A DNA stretch of 64,000 nucleotides from Verrucomicrobiota bacterium (GTDB taxonomy: Bacteria > Chlamydiota > Chlamydiia > Chlamydiales > JAEYWL01). The stretch is taken from contig JAEYWL010000111.1 in NCBI GenBank assembly GCA_023428915.1, positions 1 through 64,000 on the forward strand, read 5' to 3'. Every line of letters starts with the position of its first letter. Positions within the stretch are counted from its first letter, which is position 1. Below are positions 54,295 through 63,117 of this stretch, piece by piece. Below the pieces are notes generated by a model. That model was not told where the DNA came from and searched no databases. It worked only from the letters and a program-made list of their open reading frames with translations. Position numbers and translations under genes: made by a program.

Positions 54295-54406
54295 ATTTGG
54301 AGTGCTGCGACTCGTCGCAGCTTTCTTCATGTTCGACTTGTCGAACATAAAAGAGTCCTGTTGAATCCCTATTCAGAAGTGTTTGACAAGTCACCGCACT
54401 CCAAAT
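54295..54406. repeat. Palindromic element with 11-base terminal inverted repeats (family 3)
   Basis: ATTTGGAGTGC (54295-54305) and GCACTCCAAAT (54396-54406) are perfect inverted repeats. Inside are two perfect hairpins, CTGCGA-CTCG-TCGCAG and GTTCGA-CTTG-TCGAAC. The rest of 54229-54592, including a region around 54440-54560, holds no gene that I can support. Confidence 0.65.
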
Positions 54407-54592
54407 CAATTTTCTTAAGTTGATGACATTGGGCTTACGCCTGGGGCTACATGCTATCGCCGCTTCGCGGCTTGAATTAAAGAGTAAATGAATTTCGTTA
54501 CCGTTTTTCGCAATGTATTACACAATGTCGAAAATCGTGGAACTTAGTTTCATGCAGTTGCTTGCTACAGATGTAGCAAGCAACTTTGAGAG

Positions 54593-55081
54593 TTATTGGA
54601 TCTCGTCGGGTTTGAAGAAAAATTGAATTTCTCTTGCGGCGGAGGTTGCGCTGTCAGAACCATGCACAGCATTGGCTGTAACTGAAGAGGCAAAATCTGC
54701 TCGTATTGTGCCTTCAGCGGCCTTTTTCGGATCTGTTGCCCCCATGATCTCTCGGTTCTTAGCTACGGCATTATCGCCGCGCAACACGAGTACAACTACA
54801 GGGCCGGAAGTCATAAAGCTCACCAGATCTTTATAAAAAGGGCGGTCTTTATGTTCTTTATAGAACTCTCCAGCTTGCTCAGGTGTAAGCGTCAGCATTT
54901 TAATGGCTGCAACTTGAAGGCCATTGTGTTCAAAACGGCTGATGATATCGCCAATATGCTGCTCTTGCACGGCATTAGGCTTTATAATCGATAGCGTTTC
55001 TTCAGTATGGTTAGGATGAGCCGATAAGGCTGCAGAGCCAAGAAGAAAGGCGCTAAGGATCAATAAACAGAGCTTATGCAT
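54593..55081 (-). CDS. Exported nucleoside diphosphate kinase (signal-peptide ndk paralogue)
   Basis: 162 residues. 1-21 form a clear Sec signal peptide (short basic start, [18 protein letters not shown] core, cleavage likely after Ala21). The remaining 141 residues are a complete NDK: Lys34 in SIIKPNAV, Arg in [12 protein letters not shown], Arg in GTIRADFA, and the phosphorylated His140 in NAVHGSDS. Catalytic residues are retained, so it may act as a kinase in the periplasm or outside the cell. It follows the normal ndk after 18 bases and arose from it by tandem duplication. Confidence 0.85.
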   Translation of the reverse strand: MHKLCLLILSAFLLGSAALSAHPNHTEETLSIIKPNAVQEQHIGDIISRFEHNGLQVAAIKMLTLTPEQAGEFYKEHKDRPFYKDLVSFMTSGPVVVLVLRGDNAVAKNREIMGATDPKKAAEGTIRADFASSVTANAVHGSDSATSAAREIQFFFKPDEIQ

Positions 55082-55099
55082 AGTAACTCCTTAATTAAG

Positions 55100-55528
55100 T
55101 TAGGCGCGTGCGCACACTTCTTTATCGGAAAAGAAATAAGCTGTTTCGATTTTAGCTGTATCTGCTGCATCAGAACCATGGACTGCATTTTCATCAATAG
55201 AGTGGGCAAAGTCAGCGCGGATAGTGCCTTTTTCCGCTTTTTTAGGATCGGTAGCGCCCATGATTTCGCGGTTTTTAGCAATCGCGTTTGGTCCTTCCAG
55301 GATCATGACCAATACGGGGCCGGAAATCATAAATGCCACTAGGTCTTTAAAGAAAGGACGCTCGCGGTGCACAGCATAGAATCCTTCTGCTTCTTCTTTG
55401 CTGAGCTGTTTCATTTTAGCAGCAATAACTTTTAGTCCGGATTTTTCAAAACGGGCGATAATTTCGCCGATGTGATTTTTGCGGACAGCGTCAGGTTTAA
55501 TGATGGAAAGTGTGCGTTCTACTGTCAT
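55100..55528 (-). CDS. ndk: Nucleoside diphosphate kinase
   Basis: 142 residues. Balances nucleoside triphosphates by phosphate exchange. [31 protein letters not shown] and His117 in NAVHGSD are intact. Cytoplasmic, no signal peptide. It precedes its exported paralogue in a leftward pair. Confidence 0.95.
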   Translation of the reverse strand: MTVERTLSIIKPDAVRKNHIGEIIARFEKSGLKVIAAKMKQLSKEEAEGFYAVHRERPFFKDLVAFMISGPVLVMILEGPNAIAKNREIMGATDPKKAEKGTIRADFAHSIDENAVHGSDAADTAKIETAYFFSDKEVCARA

Positions 55529-55684
55529 GGGAGACCTCTTGGTTAGATGTATTTATGAATATGCAAAAAGGATAGCAAGAAGCCTATTTTTAAGAAACTA
55601 GGGTTGTAACAAAAAGAACACCCTTCTATAGTTGTTTTTCTTCAAGAAGTCTAATACACTCTCCAACCACAGAAAAAGAATATT

Positions 55685-58090
55685 ATGAAAGTACCTTTAT
55701 CCTGGTTAAAAGAATATCTTCCGATTAACCTTACCTCTCAGGAATTAGCTAATCAGCTGACCATGCTAGGTCTTGAAGTTGAGGCCATCGAATCCATTCC
55801 GGTCACTTTTAAAAATGTAGTGGTCGGTGAAGTGCTCGCCACTTCCAAACACCCTAATGCTGATAATCTTGTATTAGCTAAAGTGACAGATGGCAAGCAG
55901 GAGTACGAGCTAGTCTGCGGGGCTAAGAATTGCCGTCCCGGCATTAAAACCGCTTTGGCTTTAGAAGGGGCTACTTTATTGACAGAGAAAGGGGAAGAAT
56001 TTGCCATTAAAAAAGCCAAAATTCGCGGGGTAGAGTCTCCTGGCATGCTCTGCTCGTTGCAAGAACTAAGGGTTAGCGATGAGTACAGCGGCATTGCTGA
56101 GCTGCCGGACGATCTGCAGCCAGGCACTGACCTCGGAGAGTTATACGGCGAAGCTATTTTAGAAATTGGTTTAACGCCGAATCTGACGTACTGCGCCAGT
56201 ATTTACGGCGTGGCACGCGAACTGGCGGCCGCAACCGGCGGACAACTGCAATTACAGGAAAAAGTCCCTCAAGAAAATGGAGCGCACCCCATATCAGCTT
56301 GCGTCAAACTTAGTATAGAGGACAAAGACCTTTGTCCGCGTTATGCCTGCAGGGTAATCAGCGGCATAAAAATTGGGCCCTCTCCAGCTTGGCTGCAAAA
56401 GCGTTTAGCGCAAGCCGGCCTGCGCAGCGTAAACAATGTGGTGGATGCCACCAACTATCTGCTTTTAGAACTTGGCCATCCCTTGCATGCCTTTGACTTG
56501 GATAAGCTCGAGGGAAAAGAAGTTGCCGTACGCAGGGCCAAAGCCAAAGAAACCATTACCACCTTGGATGGCAAGGAGAGACAGCTTGAAGAAGGGCAGC
56601 TCGTCATAGCCGATAAGCATAAGCCCGCCGCCATTGCAGGGGTCATGGGAGGAGCTGATTCAGAAGTAAGCGAAAGCACAACCGCCATCTTATTGGAATC
56701 AGCCTACTTTAATCCTAGCAGTATTCGCAAGACCAGTAAGCAGCAGGGCTTGCAAACAGATGCCTCAAAACGATTTGAACGCGGGGCTGATCCTGAAGGC
56801 GTGATCCCGGCGTTGGACCGCGCCGCAGCCTTAATCCAGGAATTAGCCGGCGGGCAGGTCGCTCCAGGAATTTTGGAAGTGGCGCAACAACAGTATATTC
56901 CAAAAACAATTGAATGCCGCGCCACGAGGGTAGAGCAGATGCTGGGCATTCATTTAAGCCTTGGCGAAATCGAAAGCTTATTTCAGCGTTTGGGCTTTAA
57001 AACCTCGCCTAAGGGGTTAGACAGCCTATTGGTTACAGTGCCTACTTACCGTGTAGATATTTTTGGCGAGATAGATTTAATTGAAGAAGTGGCAAGGCTT
57101 TACGGTTACGACAACTTTATCGGTTTACAAGTACCTCACCAGGGAATTTCCGAGCTGCCAAGCTCTCCGCTGCTTTTCTTTAACCGTCAAGTCCGTTCAC
57201 GTTTGATTGCTGAAGGGCTTCAAGAGTTTTTAACTTGCGACCTCATTAGCCCAACCCAGTGCGAGCTGTTAAAAGGGCTGCATATGGATGAGAAGAGTAT
57301 TATTACTCTGCTCAATCCCGTATCCATTGAGCAATCCATCTTGCGCCCTTCCTTGCTGCCAGGATTGCTGCAAGTAGTGAAATACAATTTCGACCACCAG
57401 AATTTCTCTGTTGCCGGTTTTGAAATTGGACGGGTGCACTTTAAAGAAGAAGAGCAGTTCCAGGAAAGGGAAGCTGCCGGCATAGTCATGACAGGCTTTA
57501 ATGGTCCTGCCTATTGGGGCCCCAAGGCGCAGCCGGTTGACTTTTTTGATATGAAAGGCATTATTGAAAATGTCTTCCATGAGGTGGGCATGCAAAATTT
57601 CCATTTTGGTCCAAGCAGCATTGAGCTGCTGCATACAGGACGCCAAGCGGCAATTCTATTAGACGGACACCCCGTAGGATATATGGGAGAAATTCACCCC
57701 GCTGTGCTTCGCACCATTGATTTGCCCCAGAAGGTTTACTATGCTGAATTTAACCTGCATGCCCTGTTGAAATCGGAAAAACGCAACCAGCAGATGAAAC
57801 CGCTGCCCATTTACCCGGGGTCTGAGCGCGACTGGACAATTACACTACGCGCAGAAACACCTATAGATGAAGTGCTGCATTCGATTCGCTCGATTCCTTC
57901 AACATTGCTGGAAGACGTATACTTGCTTGACTTGTACACAAGCGACCGTTTAGGTAAAGGGCGCAAAAACGCGACCTTCCATTTCGTCTATCGCGACCCT
58001 AAAAAAACTGTATCTCAGGAAGAGGTCGATACAGAACATGCGCAAGTCACTGAAAATGCCCTGCAAAAGCTAGGCAAGAATGCCATATAA
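55685..58090 (+). CDS. pheT: Phenylalanyl-tRNA synthetase beta subunit
   Basis: 801 residues with a tRNA-binding domain (about 39-150, LVCGAKNC), B3/B4 editing domain (NNVVDATNYLLLELGHPLHAFD), B5 domain, a catalytic-like core and a C-terminal anticodon-binding domain (YPGSERDWTITL). pheS is not in the window. In Chlamydia pheT (CT475) is also separated from pheS and precedes CT476, as here. Confidence 0.95.
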   Translation: MKVPLSWLKEYLPINLTSQELANQLTMLGLEVEAIESIPVTFKNVVVGEVLATSKHPNADNLVLAKVTDGKQEYELVCGAKNCRPGIKTALALEGATLLTEKGEEFAIKKAKIRGVESPGMLCSLQELRVSDEYSGIAELPDDLQPGTDLGELYGEAILEIGLTPNLTYCASIYGVARELAAATGGQLQLQEKVPQENGAHPISACVKLSIEDKDLCPRYACRVISGIKIGPSPAWLQKRLAQAGLRSVNNVVDATNYLLLELGHPLHAFDLDKLEGKEVAVRRAKAKETITTLDGKERQLEEGQLVIADKHKPAAIAGVMGGADSEVSESTTAILLESAYFNPSSIRKTSKQQGLQTDASKRFERGADPEGVIPALDRAAALIQELAGGQVAPGILEVAQQQYIPKTIECRATRVEQMLGIHLSLGEIESLFQRLGFKTSPKGLDSLLVTVPTYRVDIFGEIDLIEEVARLYGYDNFIGLQVPHQGISELPSSPLLFFNRQVRSRLIAEGLQEFLTCDLISPTQCELLKGLHMDEKSIITLLNPVSIEQSILRPSLLPGLLQVVKYNFDHQNFSVAGFEIGRVHFKEEEQFQEREAAGIVMTGFNGPAYWGPKAQPVDFFDMKGIIENVFHEVGMQNFHFGPSSIELLHTGRQAAILLDGHPVGYMGEIHPAVLRTIDLPQKVYYAEFNLHALLKSEKRNQQMKPLPIYPGSERDWTITLRAETPIDEVLHSIRSIPSTLLEDVYLLDLYTSDRLGKGRKNATFHFVYRDPKKTVSQEEVDTEHAQVTENALQKLGKNAI

Positions 58091-58108
58091 TTGATATTGA
58101 GGTAACTT

Positions 58109-59065
58109 ATGAAAAAACCCGCACTCCTATTTACCCTGCTAGCCGCCCTGCCATTTCTTAATAGCTGCTCGAAATCCTGCTACGATGAAGACATAGTCAC
58201 CCAAACCTACGTGCATAAATATGGCGTGGAACTTGATGCGCAAGATTGGGAGTCGCGCGGGCAGCACGGCCAGGTTTACTCAACCCTCGCTAATGGCGTA
58301 ACAGTGTGCACTAATTATGAAGCAGGCGTGCTCGATGGGGACTGCACCTATACATTTCCGCATAGCGACATATTGCAGCGCGTTGAGACTTATTCCCAAG
58401 GGACAATGGTGCGCGAAGTGTTAAACAACACAGCAGGCATCATCCAGCAAGAAACGCGTTATGAGTCCCCTAGTGATAAAGTAATGACCACATGGTACGA
58501 TAATGGTTCGCCGCGCAGCATAGAGAATTTTCAGGGCGATAACCTGGTCAAAGGGCAATACTTCAATCCCCAAAACAAGCTGGAATCGACAGTAGAAAAC
58601 GGCAATGGCGAAAGAATTGTCAGGGACACTTATGGACATATGGTTTCCAAAGACGTTATTGCCAATGGAGAACTTTTTCAGAGAACCACTTTCTTCCCTA
58701 ACGGCGCCATTCAAGCGGTCACACCTTTTAGCAAAGGCGCCGTCCAGGGAGTAAGAAAAACTTACTTGCCTTCAGGCGAACCCGCAACAGCAGAGCAATG
58801 GATAAATGGGCAGCAAACAGGCATCACGCAAATATACCAAAATGGTGAAAAAATTGCAGAAGTGCCTTATGTCGCCGGCCTAAAAGATGGCATTGAAAGG
58901 CGCTATAAAAATGGCCAAACTGTCGTGCAGGAAATCAGCTGGAAAAAAGACCAGCTCCACGGCCCTTACAACACTTATGTAGAAGGCAACATAAAAGTAG
59001 ATTGGTACTTTAAAGGCCGTTTGGTTAACAAGCCCACTTACGAGCAAATGATCAAGGGAGTTTAA
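58109..59065 (+). CDS. MORN/YwqK-repeat lipoprotein (CT476-like)
   Basis: 318 residues. The N-terminus has a lipobox (FLNSCS), so the mature protein probably starts with a lipidated Cys20. The rest consists of repeats of the YwqK/MORN kind: TTWYDNGSPRSIENFQGDNL, TTFFPNGAIQAV, KTYLPSGEPATAEQWING, and QIYQNGEKIAEV. The repeats form a beta structure of unknown ligand. It stands after pheT, as CT476 does in Chlamydia. Confidence 0.8.
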   Translation: MKKPALLFTLLAALPFLNSCSKSCYDEDIVTQTYVHKYGVELDAQDWESRGQHGQVYSTLANGVTVCTNYEAGVLDGDCTYTFPHSDILQRVETYSQGTMVREVLNNTAGIIQQETRYESPSDKVMTTWYDNGSPRSIENFQGDNLVKGQYFNPQNKLESTVENGNGERIVRDTYGHMVSKDVIANGELFQRTTFFPNGAIQAVTPFSKGAVQGVRKTYLPSGEPATAEQWINGQQTGITQIYQNGEKIAEVPYVAGLKDGIERRYKNGQTVVQEISWKKDQLHGPYNTYVEGNIKVDWYFKGRLVNKPTYEQMIKGV

Positions 59066-59070
59066 AGGCT

Positions 59071-60165
59071 GTGGCCGGTAAGGCTTACTCTACATTGTAT
59101 CGCTGTCCGGTTTCTTTAACAGAGGCTGGCAGCGATTTTTTTTGGCTGTGTGAATTAACGAAACCTGCAAAAGAATGCATCCTGTCTTGGAATGCCCAAA
59201 GACCTGCAATCGGCTTTTTGCAATTTTTCTTGCGCTTGAAAAATGATGCTGGATGGAGTCCTTGGCACTCTTGGGCTGAATGGGGAAGCAAAGCCGGCCA
59301 ACCCTGGCAAAAGGGGTATAAACCTCAAAGATTTGATTCATATGCCCTCCATGAAGATCTCATCATCGGCCAAGGAATAACAGCCGTTGAGGTTAAGGTT
59401 GAAGGTCAGGAAGGGGCTTCAGCAGCTCAATTAAAACAGCTTTATCTTTCCTGCTTAGAGGCCTTTGAAGAGCATCCTAAAATGAGCCCTCCCAACAGCT
59501 CCATTGCACTGCCCCTGTCAGGCTACTCTCAAAAGTTAATTGCTCATGCTAGAAACCGCCACCTTTGCTCTCCTGCTTCTCTTTATGCTGTGCTCTGCTA
59601 TTTTCAGCCTAAGCAAAAAGCTATTCTTTCTTTAGTTGCAGGCGTTCATGACCAGGAAAATGATATCTATGGCAACTGGCCTTTAAATGTCGCTGAAGGC
59701 TACAGCGCTTTGCATGGGACTTTTAATTTATGCGTGCACAGGCTGTCTGATTTTCATAGCTTGCATAACCAGTTGCAGATAGGTATGCCCGTTATTGTAA
59801 GTGTAAAAGGCGAGCTGCAAGGCGCTCCTAAAGTTTATGCAGATGGGCATCTAATGGTTGTGCGCGGCTACGACGCCCAATCCAATACCGTATTGTGCTT
59901 AGACCCTTGTGCAGAAAACCATGAGAATACGCCCATCGCCTACCCCTATGGGGACTTTATGCATGCCTGGGCCGCCAGAAAGCACCTTTGTTATTTGATT
60001 GAGGCGATTCCTAACGTCCGAAGCAGCTCTAATAAGAGACAGATTCGAGCTCTTAGAGAGAAAAAACTTTCGAATATGACTTATTATAAGGTAGCAAATC
60101 GGGTTTTAATTATGCAGCTTCTACTGATAAGTATGCCATTTCTATACGCTGGATGCGCTCCTTGA
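59071..60165 (+). CDS. C39-like papain-fold peptidase, 3' end rebuilt by a repeat element
   Basis: 364 residues starting at GTG 59071. The peptidase C39-like pattern gives Cys166 in HLCSPASLYAVLCYF, His260 in DGHLMVVRGYD and Asp278 in CLDPCAEN. The first 150 residues form a beta-rich domain with WSPWHSWAEWGS and WQKGYKPQRFDSYAL. It has no signal peptide. From about residue 318 the frame runs through a family 1 repeat (60031-60110), then antisense into the next gene, so the last 45 or so residues (RQIRALREKKLSNM onward) are probably not original. Protease or amidase activity is inferred. Confidence 0.7.
   Translation: MAGKAYSTLYRCPVSLTEAGSDFFWLCELTKPAKECILSWNAQRPAIGFLQFFLRLKNDAGWSPWHSWAEWGSKAGQPWQKGYKPQRFDSYALHEDLIIGQGITAVEVKVEGQEGASAAQLKQLYLSCLEAFEEHPKMSPPNSSIALPLSGYSQKLIAHARNRHLCSPASLYAVLCYFQPKQKAILSLVAGVHDQENDIYGNWPLNVAEGYSALHGTFNLCVHRLSDFHSLHNQLQIGMPVIVSVKGELQGAPKVYADGHLMVVRGYDAQSNTVLCLDPCAENHENTPIAYPYGDFMHAWAARKHLCYLIEAIPNVRSSSNKRQIRALREKKLSNMTYYKVANRVLIMQLLLISMPFLYAGCAP
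60031..60110. repeat. Partial MITE-like repeat (family 1) inside the end of a coding region
   Basis: AGATTCGAGCTCTTAGAGAG, then AACTTTCGAATATGACTTATTATAAGGTAGCAA in pieces, ending CGGGTTTTAATTA: the reverse complement of the element at 30208 except that the left outer arm is missing or degraded. It forms the junction between two convergent genes. Confidence 0.8.
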
Positions 60166-61567
60166 GATCCTTTAAGTTTTGCAATTCGGCATCTACGAAA
60201 GCGCTGATTTTTTTGTGGGAAGAAGCATAGGAAATTGGGGCTGTGATGTCTTTGCCATCCTTTTCAAGAATAAACTCTCTTGGCCCGGTTTGAGCAAACT
60301 CAACTTCTTCTACATTTTCAAGAGCTGTTAATACTGTTCTGCTTGGACCAGCATAAATCTGCATTAATTCGGCTAAATTGGGAAGTACATCATGCATCTC
60401 AACTGGTGAAGAGTCTTTAAAAAGAATAACAGCGTTATCGCTAAGCTGATTATAGGGAATATTCGCTATGTCAAAGTATTTAATAGAAGAGCCATCGCAA
60501 TTGGCAGGCAAGGATACTAAAGGTGAACTTAAATTTTGCCCGATTTCAGCAGCTGTTAAAAGTTGAAGGTCAGGTTCTATGAAAATTGTATTTTCTGCTG
60601 CTTGTTGACTAAGAAATTCTTTACTCCCTCTTTCAAGTGCATTTTTCATTGAGACAAAACTCTCAATTTTTTTATCTAAGTACGCATTTACTTTTTTTAG
60701 GGCTGCTTCATAGTTGATTATTTCTGTTTTATCTATTTCTTTCATTATACTATACGTTCCATCCTCGTTTGTTTCACCTTTTCTAAGGAAACGCATTTCT
60801 TGTTGTTTAGTCCAAGTAAAATCCATTCCACAATATTCTTCCGAGCAAGCCGTAACTTCCCGATTAGGTCCAGCATAGACTTTTACCCAATCTGCAATAT
60901 TAGGAGTAAAGTCATCCCTTTTTCCACTATGACAAGCGCTTAACGAAATAGCGGCATTCTTATCCAAATTATCAAAATGCAAATCAGCTACATCTATACA
61001 TTTAAAATCTTCATGTTTAATTTGAATCAAAGAAACTGTATCGGAGGATAAAATATATTCACTTGCTGAAGGAACTACAGTAAAGGAGTTTCCATGCATA
61101 AATAAAACAAGATTTTTTGCAGGGGTTTGTGCTTCAAATTTTTCATCTATTACGCGATTTATAGTATCAAAGCTTTCCGTGCAGTTGAATTCAACAGACT
61201 GCGTCTTTGCCATATTTTCCCATTGCCCAACTAGATACTCTGTTAAATTAAAACATCTATTGTAATGTTGCGTAGTCATAAAAATGAGCGCTTTCTGGGA
61301 GTTGGCCGGATTCTTTAACAATTCTACTCTAGATTGAAGGTCTAAATGTTCAGATTGGCTCGCTGGTGATGTTGCAAATTCCTCGCTGCCAAATTCAAAA
61401 GCCATTGTTACAATTTCTTTTACCATTTCAGCTACAGAGCTGGAGCCTAAACCTGATTGCTTGCTAAGTTGTGAGAGAAGGGCTGACCCTTCTTCAGCAA
61501 CATCTTTTATAGTGTTGTATGCAGTTAGTAAAGAATAACATGAATTTAAAACTATACTCATAATCAA
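60110..61567 (-). CDS. Caspase-like (clan CD) protein with a second degenerate copy
   Basis: 485 residues. Residues 92-250 look like a caspase/metacaspase/CHAT-type fold: strand KALIFMTT, strand LVLFMHGN with His158-Gly159, and strand AISLSACHSG with Cys212, a His-Cys spacing of 54. Residues 325-425 repeat the end of this unit (LSDNAVILFKDSS, LPNLAELMQIYAGPSRTV against LDKNAAISLSACHSG, TPNIADWVKVYAGPNREV), but the His and Cys positions are lost. Each copy is followed by a helix (YEAALKKVNAYLDKKIESF; SHKKISAFVDAELQNL). The start could also be Met3. Protease activity and secretion are inference. Not assigned to a known family by me. Confidence 0.65.
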   Translation of the reverse strand: MIMSIVLNSCYSLLTAYNTIKDVAEEGSALLSQLSKQSGLGSSSVAEMVKEIVTMAFEFGSEEFATSPASQSEHLDLQSRVELLKNPANSQKALIFMTTQHYNRCFNLTEYLVGQWENMAKTQSVEFNCTESFDTINRVIDEKFEAQTPAKNLVLFMHGNSFTVVPSASEYILSSDTVSLIQIKHEDFKCIDVADLHFDNLDKNAAISLSACHSGKRDDFTPNIADWVKVYAGPNREVTACSEEYCGMDFTWTKQQEMRFLRKGETNEDGTYSIMKEIDKTEIINYEAALKKVNAYLDKKIESFVSMKNALERGSKEFLSQQAAENTIFIEPDLQLLTAAEIGQNLSSPLVSLPANCDGSSIKYFDIANIPYNQLSDNAVILFKDSSPVEMHDVLPNLAELMQIYAGPSRTVLTALENVEEVEFAQTGPREFILEKDGKDITAPISYASSHKKISAFVDAELQNLKDLKERIQRIEMAYLSVEAA

Positions 61568-61739
61568 CCATTATTATTAATTAATAATTAAATTGTAATA
61601 TATATAATATTAATTTGTAAATATTTAATTTAATTAACGTGTAGTAGTTTGTTTTAAAAATAAGAATAGGTAAGGTTTGAATGCTTAAATCAGCACCCTT
61701 GCGCCTTATGCTTCTTTGTGTTTAATTTAATTAAGAAAA

Positions 61740-62024
61740 TTAAGAAACGGTGATGGAGCCATTAAGAGCGCATTGACAGGCTAGGCGGTGAGTGTGTTCG
61801 CTTACTTGAAGCCTCTCTAAGGTAAGCTTTTCTTGCGGGGTAACTTTAGTAAGGGCTTCGCTGCCCTCTGTAATGTTGAGCAGGCATTTACCGCAGCGGC
61901 CTTGACAGCAGCCAAATTGCACAGGGGCTTCAGGATTACGGGTTTGCAGGCTCAATAGATCTGTGCCTGCCGGCACTTCTATTGATAGGTTATGTTTTGA
62001 GAAATTGATACGCGCTTTGCTCAT
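61740..62024 (-). CDS. Plant-type 2Fe-2S ferredoxin
   Basis: 94 residues. Cluster ligands follow the plant-type pattern: Cys39, Cys44, Cys47 and Cys83 (FGCCQGRCGKC; RLACQC). It carries electrons to an unidentified partner. The start at 62024 (MSKARINFS) is preferred over one 12 codons upstream. It overlaps the upstream gene by 35 bases. Confidence 0.85.
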   Translation of the reverse strand: MSKARINFSKHNLSIEVPAGTDLLSLQTRNPEAPVQFGCCQGRCGKCLLNITEGSEALTKVTPQEKLTLERLQVSEHTHRLACQCALNGSITVS

Positions 62025-62550
62025 GTTCCATATCCCATTGTTCTTCCAATAATTCACCAAATACCCCTTCTTGATCTGCTTGATAACGTTTGATTAAGCA
62101 AGGGCGTCCAGTGCTATCATACAGGATGCAGCCATTAAATGGATCTCCTTTAAGGGTATAAAGCAAATGGTGAATGGAAAGCAGCAATCCATGAGGGGAA
62201 TATAGCCGGCATTCCCGGCATAGGGGGCCCTCAAATTTCTGCCATTCTTTTAATAGCACGCGGTCTTCAATATTGCGCAGCACACTTATCGTTTCTGAAG
62301 TTGATTCTGTAAGCACTTCACGCTGCCAGGCTATTTGATCCTGAGGCCGTAATTTACGGAAATCCAAAAATAGTGAATCGTATACACAATCAGCAAATTT
62401 GCCAAAGTGATATTCTTCGACAGTATACCGCTTATGGTAGGGGTCTGTGACAATTTTATAACTTCGCTCTAAAGCAGTTGGGGAGGCGTTTTTTTTCAGT
62501 CCAATCGGCTTGCCCTGTTTCCAAAAGTAGTCGCAGAAAAACGAATGCAT
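61990..62550 (-). CDS. Hypothetical protein
   Basis: 186 residues, not recognised. It contains a KRYTVEEYHFG motif, a CRECRLYSPHG motif with two Cys, and an LLSIHHLLYTLKGDP helix. No membrane segment or signal peptide. ATG 62550, with GGGA eight bases before it, avoids overlap with the divergent ogt gene. It overlaps the ferredoxin gene by 35 bases, so the two are probably expressed together, and it may be a partner of the ferredoxin. Confidence 0.6.
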   Translation of the reverse strand: MHSFFCDYFWKQGKPIGLKKNASPTALERSYKIVTDPYHKRYTVEEYHFGKFADCVYDSLFLDFRKLRPQDQIAWQREVLTESTSETISVLRNIEDRVLLKEWQKFEGPLCRECRLYSPHGLLLSIHHLLYTLKGDPFNGCILYDSTGRPCLIKRYQADQEGVFGELLEEQWDMEHEQSAYQFLKT

Positions 62551-62583
62551 TATAATTCCCGGTAAAAATCTAGTAGGTACTGT

Positions 62584-63054
62584 ATGCAGAAACAACATTT
62601 TAATAAAGGCCCAGGAATACATTTAGATATTTTAGCAAAAAACGGATTAATTGTTAGAAGTCAGCTATCTCTGAGCAAGGGTTTTTGTTTTACCCTTTCG
62701 GGAGATGAAACCCTTTTAGAGTTAATTTATGAGGGGATGGAGGCTTATGCCCATAAGCAAGAGTTCCCTAAATTGCCTTTGGCATTTAACAGTCTTACAC
62801 CCTTTCAAGCTAAAGTGTTTATGGAATTGCTTAAAGTGCCTTTTGGGAAATGCACCAGCTATAGCGAGCTTGCTAGCCGTGCGGGCAAACAAAAGGCACC
62901 CCGGGCAGTAGGGAATGCCTGTGGAGCCAATCCTCTTCCGCTTTTTATTCCCTGTCATCGGGTCTTGGCCAAAGATTATTCACTTGGGGGTTTTTCTTGC
63001 GGTTTAGCTATTAAACAAGAATTATTAGCATTTGAAGAAATTAATTATAATTAA
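62584..63054 (+). CDS. ogt: Methylated-DNA--protein-cysteine methyltransferase
   Basis: Repairs O6-methylguanine by accepting the alkyl group on Cys124 of the IPCHRVL motif, a suicide reaction. The winged-helix part (LTPFQAKVFMELLKVPFGKCTSYSELA) and ACGANPLPLFIPCH are intact. The 156 residues lack the AraC-like Ada domain. Chlamydia has it as CT477 following CT476, and here five genes later. Confidence 0.9.
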   Translation: MQKQHFNKGPGIHLDILAKNGLIVRSQLSLSKGFCFTLSGDETLLELIYEGMEAYAHKQEFPKLPLAFNSLTPFQAKVFMELLKVPFGKCTSYSELASRAGKQKAPRAVGNACGANPLPLFIPCHRVLAKDYSLGGFSCGLAIKQELLAFEEINYN

Positions 63055-63117
63055 ATATTGAATTTTAATTACTTTTTTGTTAAAATTATACTAAATAGTT
63101 AACAATGGTATATTAAA

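Noticed and set aside
57220..57646. Two leftward open frames inside pheT (89 and 125 residues)
   Set aside because: Antisense to conserved pheT domains with no independent support.
22045..60110. Repeats as a CRISPR array
   Set aside because: Copies are palindromic, tens of kilobases apart and of different length, without regular spacers or cas genes.
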